The notes beneath the pieces are model-generated. The model ran no database searches. It was given only the letters and a program-made list of their open reading frames with translations, and was not told the origin of the DNA. 64,000 nt of DNA from Coffea arabica (Eukaryota; Streptophyta; Magnoliopsida; Gentianales; Rubiaceae). The DNA lies in contig NC_092323.1 of the NCBI RefSeq assembly GCF_036785885.1, forward strand, positions 7,014,501 to 7,078,500. Direction: 5' to 3'. The translations under genes were made by a program, and so were the position numbers. This document shows positions 13,601-25,178 of the stretch, in pieces. The number at the start of each line of letters is the position of its first letter. The first letter of the stretch is position 1.

Positions 13601-15933
13601 AATTTATGTGAGATGAAAATGTAGTTAGAAATAAAAATAGGTGAGTGGAGAATGTTCTTGTGATGCAAGCAATTTTTTTTTTTGCCAATTAAAACTTGTA
13701 TCTAATTAAACAGGGCTGTTAGTGGCAAACACGATGTGAAGTAAAATAGTAATGGGAAAATGTGTCAAAGAAATATTTCAAAAAAATTTTTGCCAAAAAA
13801 AAAAAAACTACCAATTCCAAGAGTTTCTTCTTTTTTTTTTTTTATGTGTCTAGAATAATAAAAGTAGAGTGGGGCTAATGTAGCATAAACCGATCGCATT
13901 TCTAGGGTGATATGGAATTTATATTGTTTTTGTAAGGGAAGACTAGTCATTTGCAATGCTAATAATTAGCGTTCAATTAGGCTAACACTTGGGAGTGTTC
14001 AGATAATGTGTTATTTGAAACAATTATTACAACACTTTTGTGATGTAAGGTATATGAGATAAAAGGATAATTGATTGAGAGGATAAACAAGATGATTGAA
14101 AATTGCGTTTTTGATAGAAGCACAAATATCATTTCAAATAATACACATGTATTCTGCTGCAGTTATTGGAGCTTATTTAAGTGAATGAGAATTTCTCATC
14201 ACTAAATAAATTTGCTTAATTACCAAGAAAAGAGAAGAGGACTTTTTCTTTCCTACCCCCCTTGAGAGAATTATACGAAAATGAAATGAATGGTTGCGGT
14301 GGGACATGAGAGTTGTACATTTTGCATCTGCCGGACAGCCGAAGCCATTTTCATGCAGGGCGTGCTAGTCATCGGAGACGTGCACCTAATCAAAGAAAAC
14401 TGCAAAACTTGCGCTCGCAATACTTTTGCCTTCGAAAATAAATTTATACCAACAGTTTGTCCATTCCGTCTATTGGCTCTTTCTTTTGAAACCCCCACTC
14501 CTCCGCCCCCCTCCCCATAAAATCCCAGAAAAAAAAAAAGAAAAGAAAAAAATTTATTGGCTTTTTCGAGGTTCTCGTTTTTTTTTTTTTAAAAAAGTTA
14601 TTTTAATCTCTTTTTTTGATGGAGTAGTATGTATAGTACTAATATACTGTATTGTTCTTTGTCTATGAATCATGCTGGTCACTTGTGTATACAGAACTAC
14701 TTATCAATCAATCAATCAAAGACAGAAAATGCACAATGATTTTTGTGTCGGATCCTATTCCCGGAAAAAACGACAACGGACCTTTCACCTATTCCTGGCG
14801 TTTAGTGGTGTACGATGCTCCCATTACGAGGCATAGGCAAACAAAACCCATTTCTCCTGTTCCTTTTTTTTTTTTTTCCCTCTTGAGCAAAGCAAAATCG
14901 GTTTTGCAATTTGGACACCAATAATTTACGAATCTTCTCCCGCTATAGGATAATCGAGTGGTGTTAGGTTTGGTGGAGCAGGGTTCCATTATACAATAAT
15001 ATATTTTATTTTATCTTCACAATAAAATAGAAGGCTAAAAGCTTCACCTGCAAATCAATCACAAGGGGGAATTCAACGCATTTTGATTACAGTCGCAGTA
15101 GTGTGACGATGAGAAGAGAAGAAATAAACGGTTGAGAAGAAGAAGTTGCATTGAGTCACGGGGTGCCCAGAAAAAGGAAACAGTAGTGAAAACTGCAGAA
15201 AAACAGTTTTTAACTTTTCCAAAATTCCACGGCAACCAAAGGAAATGAATGAAGTAAATACCACCGGCATTGTGCACTGCACTCTCTAAGGAAAAAGGGC
15301 AAAAAAAAGGATGAATCGTCAATTACACATTTATAGGCTGGCTGAAATGTTTCCGTATTGCTCACAAATATGAAAGGTTCGAAGAAATAATAATGATAGA
15401 TTGTAATAAATTAAATTATAAAAATATTATCATTATCATAAAATAAAATAAAAAAGACCGTAATGGCCTGCATTTTCCTGAAAAGACGGGATGAATGTGG
15501 ACGATGCAACTTCTCAATTTTGGCATTTACAACTATTCAACCAAAATCCTAGTTCATCCAACGTAGCTGTAGTAGTTGTTGTTGTACTTAAAAGTAAGAA
15601 ACAAAAACAAAAGAAAAAAATCCTGCATGGGAAGTAGCAACGTCCTTAATTGCTAGTATTTGATCCACTCTAGACTGCGGGACAATTCGGATGAATGCTT
15701 TCCCGATAAACTTCTTATCCAATCAAGTACCACGATAGTCAATGGCGGAGCCACGTTGAGGTGAACCAGGTTAAACTTTTCTAAAAATTTTAATAGAATA
15801 TAAACCTATTAAATATGTTATATAAAAATTTTAAAAATTATAATATTGCCTCACTCTTGTCTTGTCCCTCTGAGTTGAAATATTACAGGTCTTGTCTTCG
15901 TGTCTTTTATAAAAGACCAACAAAATATGACCG

Positions 15934-16512
15934 GGACAAGGGGCACGGGTGCAACCGGCCCAGCGGTTTTGGCCATTTTTACCGGCGCGTAACTTTAGTT
16001 GTACGCGGCGTAATTTTATTTGCACAACGTGTAATTTTAGTACTCCCTCCGTCCCACTTTGATAGTCCTGTTTCTTTTTTCACACAGTTTAAGAAAATGT
16101 AGTTAACTTTGTTGGAAAAGTAAATTTAGATTGCTATTTTCCTAAAATACCCTCACATTAAATAGAGTACAACTTTATGGGAACTTGAATTGATGGCAAA
16201 AAAAAGAATTAACTCTCATTAAATAGGGTAAGTTTATAGTAACAACAACTTACATTGAATAAGGGCATTTTAGGAAAATTAAAATACAACTACATTCTTC
16301 AATTGGAAAGTGGACTACAATTTGGGACAGACGAAAAAGGAAAACAGGACTATCAAAGTGGGACGGAGGGAGTACAAAATTTTGCGAGTCCCACACACGA
16401 TGTGAAAATCGATACACAACTTATGATTTGGACCGCACAAAATTTTTTGGCCAAATCATGGCCATTAATTGTTCAAGATGATTGCAGGTGCAATCGTCTC
16501 TGCCCCTTGTCC
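15934..16512. mobile_element. Mutator-like MITE with 9-bp target-site duplication (host of a nested element)
   Basis: The outer ends are GGACAAGGGGCACGGGTGCA and, inverted from the right, GGACAAGGGGCAGAGACGAT. The 9-mer ATATGACCG lies directly outside both ends at 15925-15933 and 16513-16521. A 9-bp duplication with such ends fits the Mutator superfamily. Without the 330-bp insertion at 16043-16372 and its TA, the element is about 247 bp and has no coding capacity. Confidence 0.85.
16043..16372. mobile_element. Stowaway-type MITE (Tc1/mariner), nested
   Basis: Terminal inverted repeats start CTCCCTCCGTCCCACTTTGA and end in its inverse ...GGGACGGAGGGAG, extending about 30 bp nearly perfectly. 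The dinucleotide TA lies on both sides (16041-16042 and 16373-16374). CTCCCTCCGT ends with TA duplications are the classic Stowaway signature. It is AT-rich and non-coding. Confidence 0.95.
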
Positions 16513-17245
16513 ATATGACCGTGTAACCTTCATCCCTTCCCTGCCCATTTCTGTGAATCAACGCTTGCTTCGAAGTACAAACCCAACTTCAACAAAAGGA
16601 GCAAATATTCTGCTGTCAATGGCGCATATTTAATAACGCATACTGATCAGTGGCTTCATTTTAGGGAAGGAATGAATGAATAGTCGATATTCATGAATGT
16701 CGTTGTATTGCGGGTTGAATCTTGAAAAACATAGCCCAGCTTGGAAAATTTTCACGTCTAACATTTTCAACCTTCATCACATCAAATCATTCAGTAGCCA
16801 TTAAAACTCTTCCATCTATCCTGCTAGTCTTCAATTACGTCTCAGGGGCCCCCCATCATCCTCCTGACCATAAGCTGCCAATCTGTAATATCAAACGATT
16901 TCTGCCATGCCAAGTCATCAAAAATTTGTCATTCTATCGGCCCGCCTTTCTTGTCACATCAATACATCAACGGACAAGAGAAGCATTTGCAAGATTGTAT
17001 CCCTTTTTTTTTTCCTAAATGACAATAAAATCCTCCGATGGCTCACTATAATTACAAACATCTCCCTGAGGTAGTAAGGTTTGTTTTGTTTCTGAGAGCT
17101 TCTCCAGGGTTTTTAACTCAGAGCCCGTACAGGCATAAATGCGTCCAAGTTTGCAAAATTACCCAACAATAATCAAGGGAGGACTCTACGCATGAGTTTA
17201 CATGCAACTAAACTAAAAGGGCTACGAATCTTCTGTTATAACTAG

Positions 17246-17554
17246 TGTAATATTTGGTGTACCGTTCTACTGAGTTGGTGTACTCCATCCCAGTGGAATG
17301 TACAACAAGTATTGCAAGGTGTACTGTATACACCAACAGTAGAGAGTTAGGACCTCCGGTGAGGGGAACAATTTTCAATGTATAAATTTGTAGTAAAGTT
17401 AAATCTCTAGTATGGATGATTATATACCTTGATATTTAAATTGTTGCTGTTGATATTTAAACTTGAGGTGGGATGCCGGCAATTGCCCACGCTCGTGTAC
17501 ATGTGGCTCCATCACTGTACACCAATTTAATGTAACGATATACCAAATATTACA
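17246..17554. mobile_element. Short TIR element, superfamily unclear
   Basis: The left end reads TGTAATATTTGGTGTACCGT; the inverse of the right end reads TGTAATATTTGGTATATCGT. Similarity runs about 40 bp, to TTGGTGTAC on both sides. No clear target-site duplication was found, so the superfamily is not assigned. The inside is non-coding. Confidence 0.6.
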
Positions 17555-17570
17555 AGATGTATATACTCTA

Positions 17571-17576
<6 letters not shown>

Positions 17577-17602
<26 letters not shown>
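17577..17602. repeat. TA microsatellite
   Basis: About 13 TA repeats just outside the right end of the preceding TIR element. Confidence 0.9.
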
Positions 17603-17605
<3 letters not shown>

Positions 17606-20208
17606 TACTCGGTGAGTAGACTATAGGTGAGTGTGACAGCCCCTTGGGTAACAGGGGATCGGCTAACAACTAAAAGTAGTCAATGAGAATAGTAATTTTT
17701 TTTTTTGTTTTGTCGATAGGATAAATTCATGCACTAGGGGAAGGGAAGGATTTGTAGAGGTCCAAGGTAACAATGAGAGGATTGAATCATCACCAGATCA
17801 GATGAGTGTACTATGCATCCGCCTGAATTTTTTAAACAGAGCCACTTTTTAAGGTGTAGAATTGGTAGGAGGTAAGGTTTGAATGCATTGATAATGACTA
17901 CCAACTCAAAGGCTAGTGGTTAGTCAATGAGAGTAGTAATTGTTATATTAGAGTTTATCTAATGGGTGCTTACTTGGCTATCGTTAATAAGGAATTTATG
18001 TGTTAATTGTTAAATAAATTTTTAACGGATGTCTAATATACATTCGCTGGTACACATAAATTACATCTAATTTACTATGCGAATATGTGTATTATGTTTA
18101 TTGTTCCCTTTGCGTTTAGACACTTTGAATTAATTTTTTATTTTTTAAAATTAACAACTAACGTCATTTGTCAGCCAAATCCAATTGAATATAAATTAAA
18201 TGTACTAATTGGTACCCCCATTGAGTTCTCACTACATAAATCCTTACACTTTGAAAATTTTGGTGGGGACAAAAATAATTGGAGAAGAAGTGACAAGTGC
18301 TAGTCTTTGAAGTATTAGAGATTCTAAGGCTTTGTTTGAATCTCTAGCTTTTATAGACACTGTATATTTATTTCATATACATCACAATGACATATTTCAG
18401 AAATACAAACAACTACTTTTCTATCCAAAAAAAAAAATACACTCCTGAAACTTCTAGAAAATGCAATCCATACCCGCTCTAACTTTATCGAATTCATAAG
18501 CGATTGCTGAAACATTTGACAGTCATCCCGCTTGGTTGAGGTTACAACACCTGAAGAGATTGAAACTAGTCAGCACGTTATCTTTTTCTGTCAAGATATC
18601 CATTAATCATTAAGAACACGACGAATGCTCATATGGCAATGGAAACAGAGAGTGAGTTAAGAGGGAAAAATAAAAGAGTGGCCCTCCCCTCCCTCTGGTG
18701 TTTTAGATCTGAGGTTGGAGAATGGCTAATTACCCAATATGCAACATAACAACTAACAACTATCTGGTCTTTCCTTTTTCCGGGTAATTCCTCATTTTAG
18801 GCTGAATGCTACCAATCTAACACGTAAATTCAATGTACGTCGCTTTCTGATGGCTAGGAATCACCAACCAAATCCAAATGTTAGAATACTGAAGAAGAAA
18901 TTGCCTACTGCTAAAAAGACACTCCTGTCTCTACGACTTACTACTTCATACTACTACTACTAGAAAACAGCTATCGTAAGGATAGTTTGGACACTTTGAG
19001 GACAGAATCTCCACTTCTTAATGCTCAAATGTTCAACAAACTTTGGGACAGGCAAAGGCTTACGTTGTTGTGAGTTGTGACAACCAAAAAGCTTATCGTA
19101 GAGTTGAGTTGCCAGCAAAGTGAATCACGTGCTGGGCAAATGGCAAACATCATAAATGCAGGAAACCCATCAGGATCGATTCGCAAATTTTGACCCAACA
19201 TTTTCAGACCAGAGAGAGAAATGTACTAATGTAGGGAACCCAATGGTGATCCTGCATTTATTTCCAATACTGATCAGGTCCAAGATCATTTAAGCGGAGT
19301 TTGTATAAATGAGGAGAGAGTTCTTTACTTCCTTTAAAGGCAAACTTGCACTCATTGATTCATCTCCCTTCCCAACGCAACCCCTCCCCCAAAGAATAAT
19401 CCCCCAGTTGAGTTGAGTACTTGAGGGTTGAATTCAATAAAAATGATCCCGAAAGCGGCAGAACAGAACCACCCCATTTGCCAAGAAGAAGAGTTTTCTC
19501 TGTCAAGCAAAGCCAGACCCCAATGCCCCCCACTGACCACCCAATGCCCCCACTCTCCACTGCACGCCACGCCGGGCTCGATGCACTCCCACTAGGTCGC
19601 CTGCCATCTTTCATCATCGGCCTAAAACAAAATTATAGCTAATTAATTCACGCTTTTATCCATACGTACGCATGATCATCCGACCTCTTAACCACTCACT
19701 CTAGTCACCAGAACCCACGAAGAAGCATAAACAACTCTTGATTTGCACGCCCGTGCTTTAGGCATATAGACTTTTCTCCCAGGTTCTTTCGTGGTAAAAA
19801 TAAGGGAAACAAGAACATTTGCAATAAAGTTATAAAGAAAGATGAGCAGTAGGAAGCTACATCACATGTTCAAGATAATTTTTTGCCAACAACTCCCACT
19901 GTACACGGAAAAAAGAAAAAAGAAAAAAAAAAGCACTTTCAAACTTACCGATAGCTCCCATTTACCTTCAAGGTTACAGAGTCAACCCAGGCCCTTTTTA
20001 CCCTCCTCTTTCCTCCCCAACTTAAAAGGAACAAAGCAAATGATCACAAAAAGAAAAAGCTAGGCCAACCCCATTCCGGGAAACTTAAGATTAAATATGG
20101 AAAAAGCTAAATCCTACAATAAACTAAACAATCCAACCAAGCCCGTCCAACCCCCTCTCTTCCCCCCCCAAAAAAAAAGGAAAAAAACCATTCAGTAGAG
20201 AGCTCTGC

Positions 20209-23200
20209 TTAAATGCTAAGGAGATCAGGTGGAGGGGACTGAGGTGGTGGTGGTTGCTGATGGTCTTTGGAGTCCACAGGAGTTGTGCTTGGAGACTCCA
20301 CTGTGGACGCCGGTGGGGGAGATTCCGTGTCTGTTGAGTCTCCCTGTTTGCCGTTGGCTGGCTTTGGTAGCTCAGTCAGTATTTGCACAACCTCCCTCAT
20401 TGTGGGCCGCTCCACTGCCTGTTCTTCAACACAGAGCATCGCCACATAAAATACATGCATCACCTCATGAAGGGGAACTGTAGGGAGTCTTGGATCAAGG
20501 ATCTTGAGTACTCCTTCCTTGTTCCCATCGGTCATCTTCCTCACCCATTGTACTATGTCAACCCCATCACCAAATTCCCCTACTGGCTTTCTCCCACTCA
20601 CTAATTCTAAGAGAACTACACCAAAGCTGTATACATCGCTTTTCTCATCAACTTTGAGTGTGTAGGCATATTCTGCAATTTAAAAAAAAAAACAATGATT
20701 AAAAAAAATTAATCTGAAACACATTAATGTAATTATTGCTTGCATAGACCAGAATTGCAACTCTAAGTACATCTGACAATAATTAAGAAACTGTTAGCAG
20801 ACCATCAGAAGCAAAGATTATTTTAACACCAATGCTTTGACCAAATAGCATGATATTCATACCTACCAGAAAAAACAAATGTTAGCATGCTAGCCATATC
20901 CTGTAGACTCAAATTAGTCTCCGAGACAATGTTGGCTTTGAATTTGCCATCCAAGTTACTCCGTAGAATAGTAATAAACCCACCACACCAATATATTACC
21001 TAACTAGTTGGAGATCAAATTGAGTCCTTTCAATGACTTTCCTTAATAAATGAAAGTCAAACGCTACAGGACCATTAAGTTCATGTTCATTTTAAGTGTT
21101 TTCCTCCAGACATTAACTGTCGAAAACAGCTAAAGGAACTGATGATTATTGAGCCAATATTCTCAAAGGCAAGAAGGAAGTGTATAGTCAAGGTGACAAA
21201 GTAGTACTTGGAAATACAATAAAGGCGCACATGGTATGTAAATTGGAGAATCAAGTCAAGAAATTCAGGAAACAAATCAATGTCAGATCTCAACGTAAAG
21301 AGTCTTACCAGTCAAAAGTCAGTGCAGTTCCAATTTCAAAAAGGGATTACCAACTTCATACAGTAAACAAGATAATTATGAGCAGAAAAATACCAAAAAT
21401 TCCTCTTCCTATACTACTATTGAGAAATCGTGCATTTGAGCAGTACCTGGTGCAATGTAACCATAGGAACCAGCAATAGCAGACATGCATTCAGATGTTC
21501 CTGAATCTTGCAAGAACTTGGCAAGTCCAAAATCAGCCACATGAGCCTCAAAGTTAGAATCCAAAAGGATGTTATTGGATTTCACATCACGATGGACAAT
21601 CAAAGGCGAGCAATCGTGATGAAGATAGCAAAGGCCCTTAGCAGCCTCCACGGCAATTTTATACCGTGTATCCCAATGCAAATGACCCCCTTTCTTGCCA
21701 TGAAGCATTTCTCCCAAACTCCCATTAGGCATATACTCATAAACCAAAAGATTAGTCTCATGATTAGAACAGAATCCCAACAATCTAACAATGTGCCTGT
21801 GCCTAATCCTCCCAAGAGTCTGAATTTCAGCATTGAACCCATGATCATGGGATGAGCCTCGGCTCATCGCGGGCAACCTCTTCACAGCAACATGTTCTCC
21901 ATTAGGCATTGCCCCTTTGTACACAATCCCGGCACCTCCTTTCCCAATGATATTATCCTCCTTCAAGGAATCCAAAACATCATCACAAGTAAAATCCAGG
22001 CGTTGGAAAGCCGTAAGCTTCCAAGCACGGGCCTCGCTCGCCTTCTTTAGCGAACGTGCTTTGATAATTGCAGCAACTGCGAACACGATCGAGCAAACAA
22101 GCAAGCCAATCACAAGCAAAAGCTTCATAGAGGGCGAAAATGCTCCTCTCTCATGAGGTTTAGTACTTCCATTAACAATCCCTTCTTTGCAGGGTCCCAA
22201 GTAAGGGCCACAAAGATCAGGGTTGCCCAAAAACGAAGTATAATTGAAATAACTAAATTGACCCGTCCCAGGAACCATCCCGGACAAATTGTTGTACGAA
22301 AAGTCAACAGAAGTTAAGCTCTGCATGGATGCTATTGGAGACGGAATGCTTCCAACTAAATGATTTCTTGACAAATTCAAATAGTTCAATATTCTCATAC
22401 CTGTGATCTCAGTTGGGATTTCACCAGCAAGCTGGTTCCTACTGAGGTCGACAAAAGTCAAGAGCTTGCATTCGCTGATTTCAGGGGCAATGGGGCCTGA
22501 AAAGCTATTGTGGCTGAAATCAATTTTTGATAGTTGCTGCAACTTTCCTATTTCAGCCGGAATGGGGCCAGTAAACTTGTTCCCATCAAGCAAAAACTTT
22601 TGTACACCCACGAAATTCCCAATACTCGGGGGCAGCGGCCCAGATAAACGATTGTTTGAAAGGCTAATCTGGCCGAGAGTGGTCGATGTTTTATCCGTCT
22701 CCGGAAATGAGCCTGTTAAAAGATTATCCTGAAGCTCAACTTGAGAAAGCTGTGGCAAACTCAAAAGCCCTTTTGGGATCGACCCATTGAGATAATTCTC
22801 ACCCATCCGAAGTCGACTCAGCGACTCGCATTGGCCCAAGGATTCAGGAATCGTCCCAAAGAGAAAGTTTCCCAGAGTAATCAATGTCTGTAACTTGTTT
22901 CCGGTACAAATATTCGGGGGCAAATTTCCAGTCAATTTGTTCGAACTGAGGTCCAGATTTTGAAGCTTCCCATTAGTCCCCAGCCCTTGTGGGATGCTTC
23001 CAGTGAAATTGTTATCCCATAACTGCAACACCTCCAGCTCCGGCAAGTCTCCAATGAAGTCCGGTATCGACCCGTGAAGCTGGTTTCGGAAAAGATTCAA
23101 GAGAGTGAGATTTTTCAGCTGCGCAAACGAGGAAGGTATTTCGCCGGTGAACATGTTGTTGGACAGATCCATAGATTTCAAGGTTTTCAAGTATCCCAGC

Positions 23201-24036
23201 TCCGACGTCAACGGCCCAGAAAGCGCATTCACTTGAAGAAAGAGGGTATCCAAGTTCTGCAGCATCCCAAGCTCCGGGGGAACCTCGCCGGAGAGGCCAC
23301 AGTTGGCGGCATCAAAACGCAGAAGCTGCGATAAGTTGCCAATTTGGGGTGGGATCCCGCCGGAGAAAGTGTTGAAGTAGCCAATGTAAAGGTGTTGAAG
23401 CTTGGTCAAGTTTGCTATCTCCGGGGGGATCCTACCGGCGAGCTCGTTGCCGGAAACGGCGAGGTATTCGAGATTAGGAAAAGAACCATACTCGGCGGGA
23501 ATGCTGCCCGAGAAGAAGTTGCCGCCCAAGTGGAGATGCCTGAGGTTGGTTAGCTGGTAAACGTCCACAGGCAAAGGGCCGGACATGTTATTATTGTAGA
23601 AATCAAGCACCTCAAGATTTTTGAGGCGAATGAGCTGCCGGGGGAAGGTGAGGTTAAAGATATTGTTGGAGAGGTTAAGGTAGCGGAGAGTGGAGATGGA
23701 GGAGATTTCAGGAGGGACAGGACCACAGAACTGGTTGGCGGCGACGGAGAGGTTGAGGAGAAGGCGGAGATGGGAAACGTCAGGGGAAAGGGTGCCAGTG
23801 AGATTAAGTCCGGAAATGTCAAGAGCAGTCACGTGACGGCCATAGGAGTCGCAGGTGACGCCAGACCAGGAGCAATGAGTAGTGGAGTCATTCCAGGAAG
23901 CCAAAGAAGATTGCGGGTCGGCGGTGATGGCAGATTTTATGGAGAGTAATGCCTTGTACTCCGGCATTCGGGGTGTTCTTGCAGCAAAGCAAGAATGGAG
24001 ATGGAGTAGGAGAAAGAGGAGGAGAACAAAACGCAT
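20209..24036 (-). CDS. BAM1: CLAVATA1-like leucine-rich-repeat receptor kinase of the BAM group
   Basis: Two exons, 24036-21447 and 20672-20209, joined across a 773-nt intron; 3054 nt, 1017 residues. This is a plasma-membrane receptor Ser/Thr kinase; BAM proteins bind CLE peptides and act in meristem, anther and vascular signalling. Order: signal peptide (about 1-18), an LRR N-cap ending in the WSGVTC motif, some twenty LRRs with LxGxIP-type repeats, a Cys pair ([10 protein letters not shown]), a transmembrane helix (about 639-660), then the kinase. Visible kinase parts are the glycine loop GKGGAG (698-703), VAVKRL, HRD at 815-817, DFG from D835 and the APE motif. The intron splits the Glu codon of APE. 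The tail is proline-rich and ends DLLSI. Both HRD and DFG are intact, so it should be active. BAM1 versus BAM2 cannot be settled without a tree; the symbol is a best guess. Confidence 0.93.
20673..21446 (-). other. Single intron of the BAM-type receptor kinase
   Basis: GT-AG intron with donor GTACTG and acceptor TTGCAG, placed between the second and third parts of the APE region of the activation segment. Reading through it adds a short run and then a stop, giving an 875-residue product without the C-terminal lobe. It is AT-rich, with no internal feature of note. Confidence 0.92.
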
Positions 24037-25152
24037 TTTCAGTTTGCGCTGGCTAGCTAGGGGAAGCGTAGAAGAAGAGTGGGGAGGGGACTGACTACTG
24101 AGTACTGAGTTGAGGAGGGTGGGAAAACTGGAATACTTGCCACTACTGCTAGAAAGCTATAAGAAAGAAAGGTGTGGGCTTTATTTTAATGGGTATTTTT
24201 TTAATTTAAAAAAAGAAAAAAGAAAAAAGGTAGTCTTTCCTTCCTTTTGGGTGGGTATTAGTTAAGGATTTGGTGATTTTGCTTTTGGAATTTTTGGGAT
24301 GAGAAGGGAAGAGTGGGATTAAAAGAACATTTTGAATGTCCTGACTGCCTAAAATTGTACCGCTGAGATTGATTAAAAGGTGGGGGCGGGGCCGTACGTA
24401 GTGGATCATTCAGGGGCCGGGTACACAGTACTACTCAGTACTCAGTACTGGGTACTGGCGTCGTAGGCCTTTGTGAGACGACACCGGACCGGACAACCCT
24501 CCCTCCACCGCACCCCACTCCCCATCCCATCTTCCTACCTTTTCTCTTTTCAAAAGCCTTCTTTTTCTCTTCTCTGGAGGTATATAAAAGCCATCTTTTT
24601 GGCTTTTGGTTGTCCAAGATTGAATTTAATAAAACGCTTCATTGTTTGAGAAATGAGACTTGAATATATAATTTCTTTTGTTTTCAAACGAAAAAAATAA
24701 TAATAATATACTAGGCTATAAATGGCTAAGCAAGAGACAGCACGCCCCTAATTGAGCTCTAAATAGAAAAATTATCAGTAGCTTAAAATCTCCCTTTTTT
24801 TTTTCCTGTCCTGGGGATTATTTACATTTAACGTCACCCTTGTCCTGTGGAACTATTAACAGCAGCACGCACGCACCCTTTTCCCTCCCTCTCCATGAGT
24901 TGGAGAACTGAGAGATATATCACTTAATTCATGGGTTAAACATTTGATATACTAAGCATTATAATATCAAAGAAGAAATGTTTATTGTTAATCAAATAAA
25001 TACGAAGCAAATCTGACTCTATTAGCTTTTAGAGTTTGGGTTTACGTGGATATATGCGTTTAACGTTCTAAATAGTAAAGGGATTATAATTGTACATATG
25101 CTACCATTCATGACTTAGGAGTGTATTAAAAGGAGTCTCTTTTTTTTTTTGT

Positions 25153-25178
25153 GGGGGGGGGGGGGGGGGGGGGGGGGG
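25153..25178 (+). repeat. 26-base poly(G) tract
   Basis: Twenty-six uninterrupted G residues, preceded by a T run and GT. Homopolymers of this length are rare and error-prone in assembly; the exact length should not be trusted. Confidence 0.9.

Larger units (their letters stand above)
8848..20208. other. Intergenic region between malate dehydrogenase and the BAM-type receptor kinase
   Basis: About 11.4 kb without a supportable gene. ORFs in it are short and of low complexity, and none has a recognisable domain. The 3' UTR of the malate dehydrogenase gene occupies the first few hundred bases. Identified contents are a MULE-like element (9285-10208), a diverged direct repeat pair (about 10378 and 10628), decayed copies of a dispersed MITE family (about 13552-13670, 14000-14150 and, inverted, 18330-18420), a nested transposon pair (15934-16512), a TIR element (about 17246-17554) and a TA microsatellite (about 17577-17602). 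A fragment at 15743 begins like the GGCGGAG-type element found whole at 44727. Stretches between these show only AT-rich unique DNA. Confidence 0.7.

Noticed and set aside
21180-24094. Several frames antisense to the BAM-type receptor kinase
   Set aside because: They are shadows of a GC-rich leucine-rich-repeat coding exon with no domain of their own.
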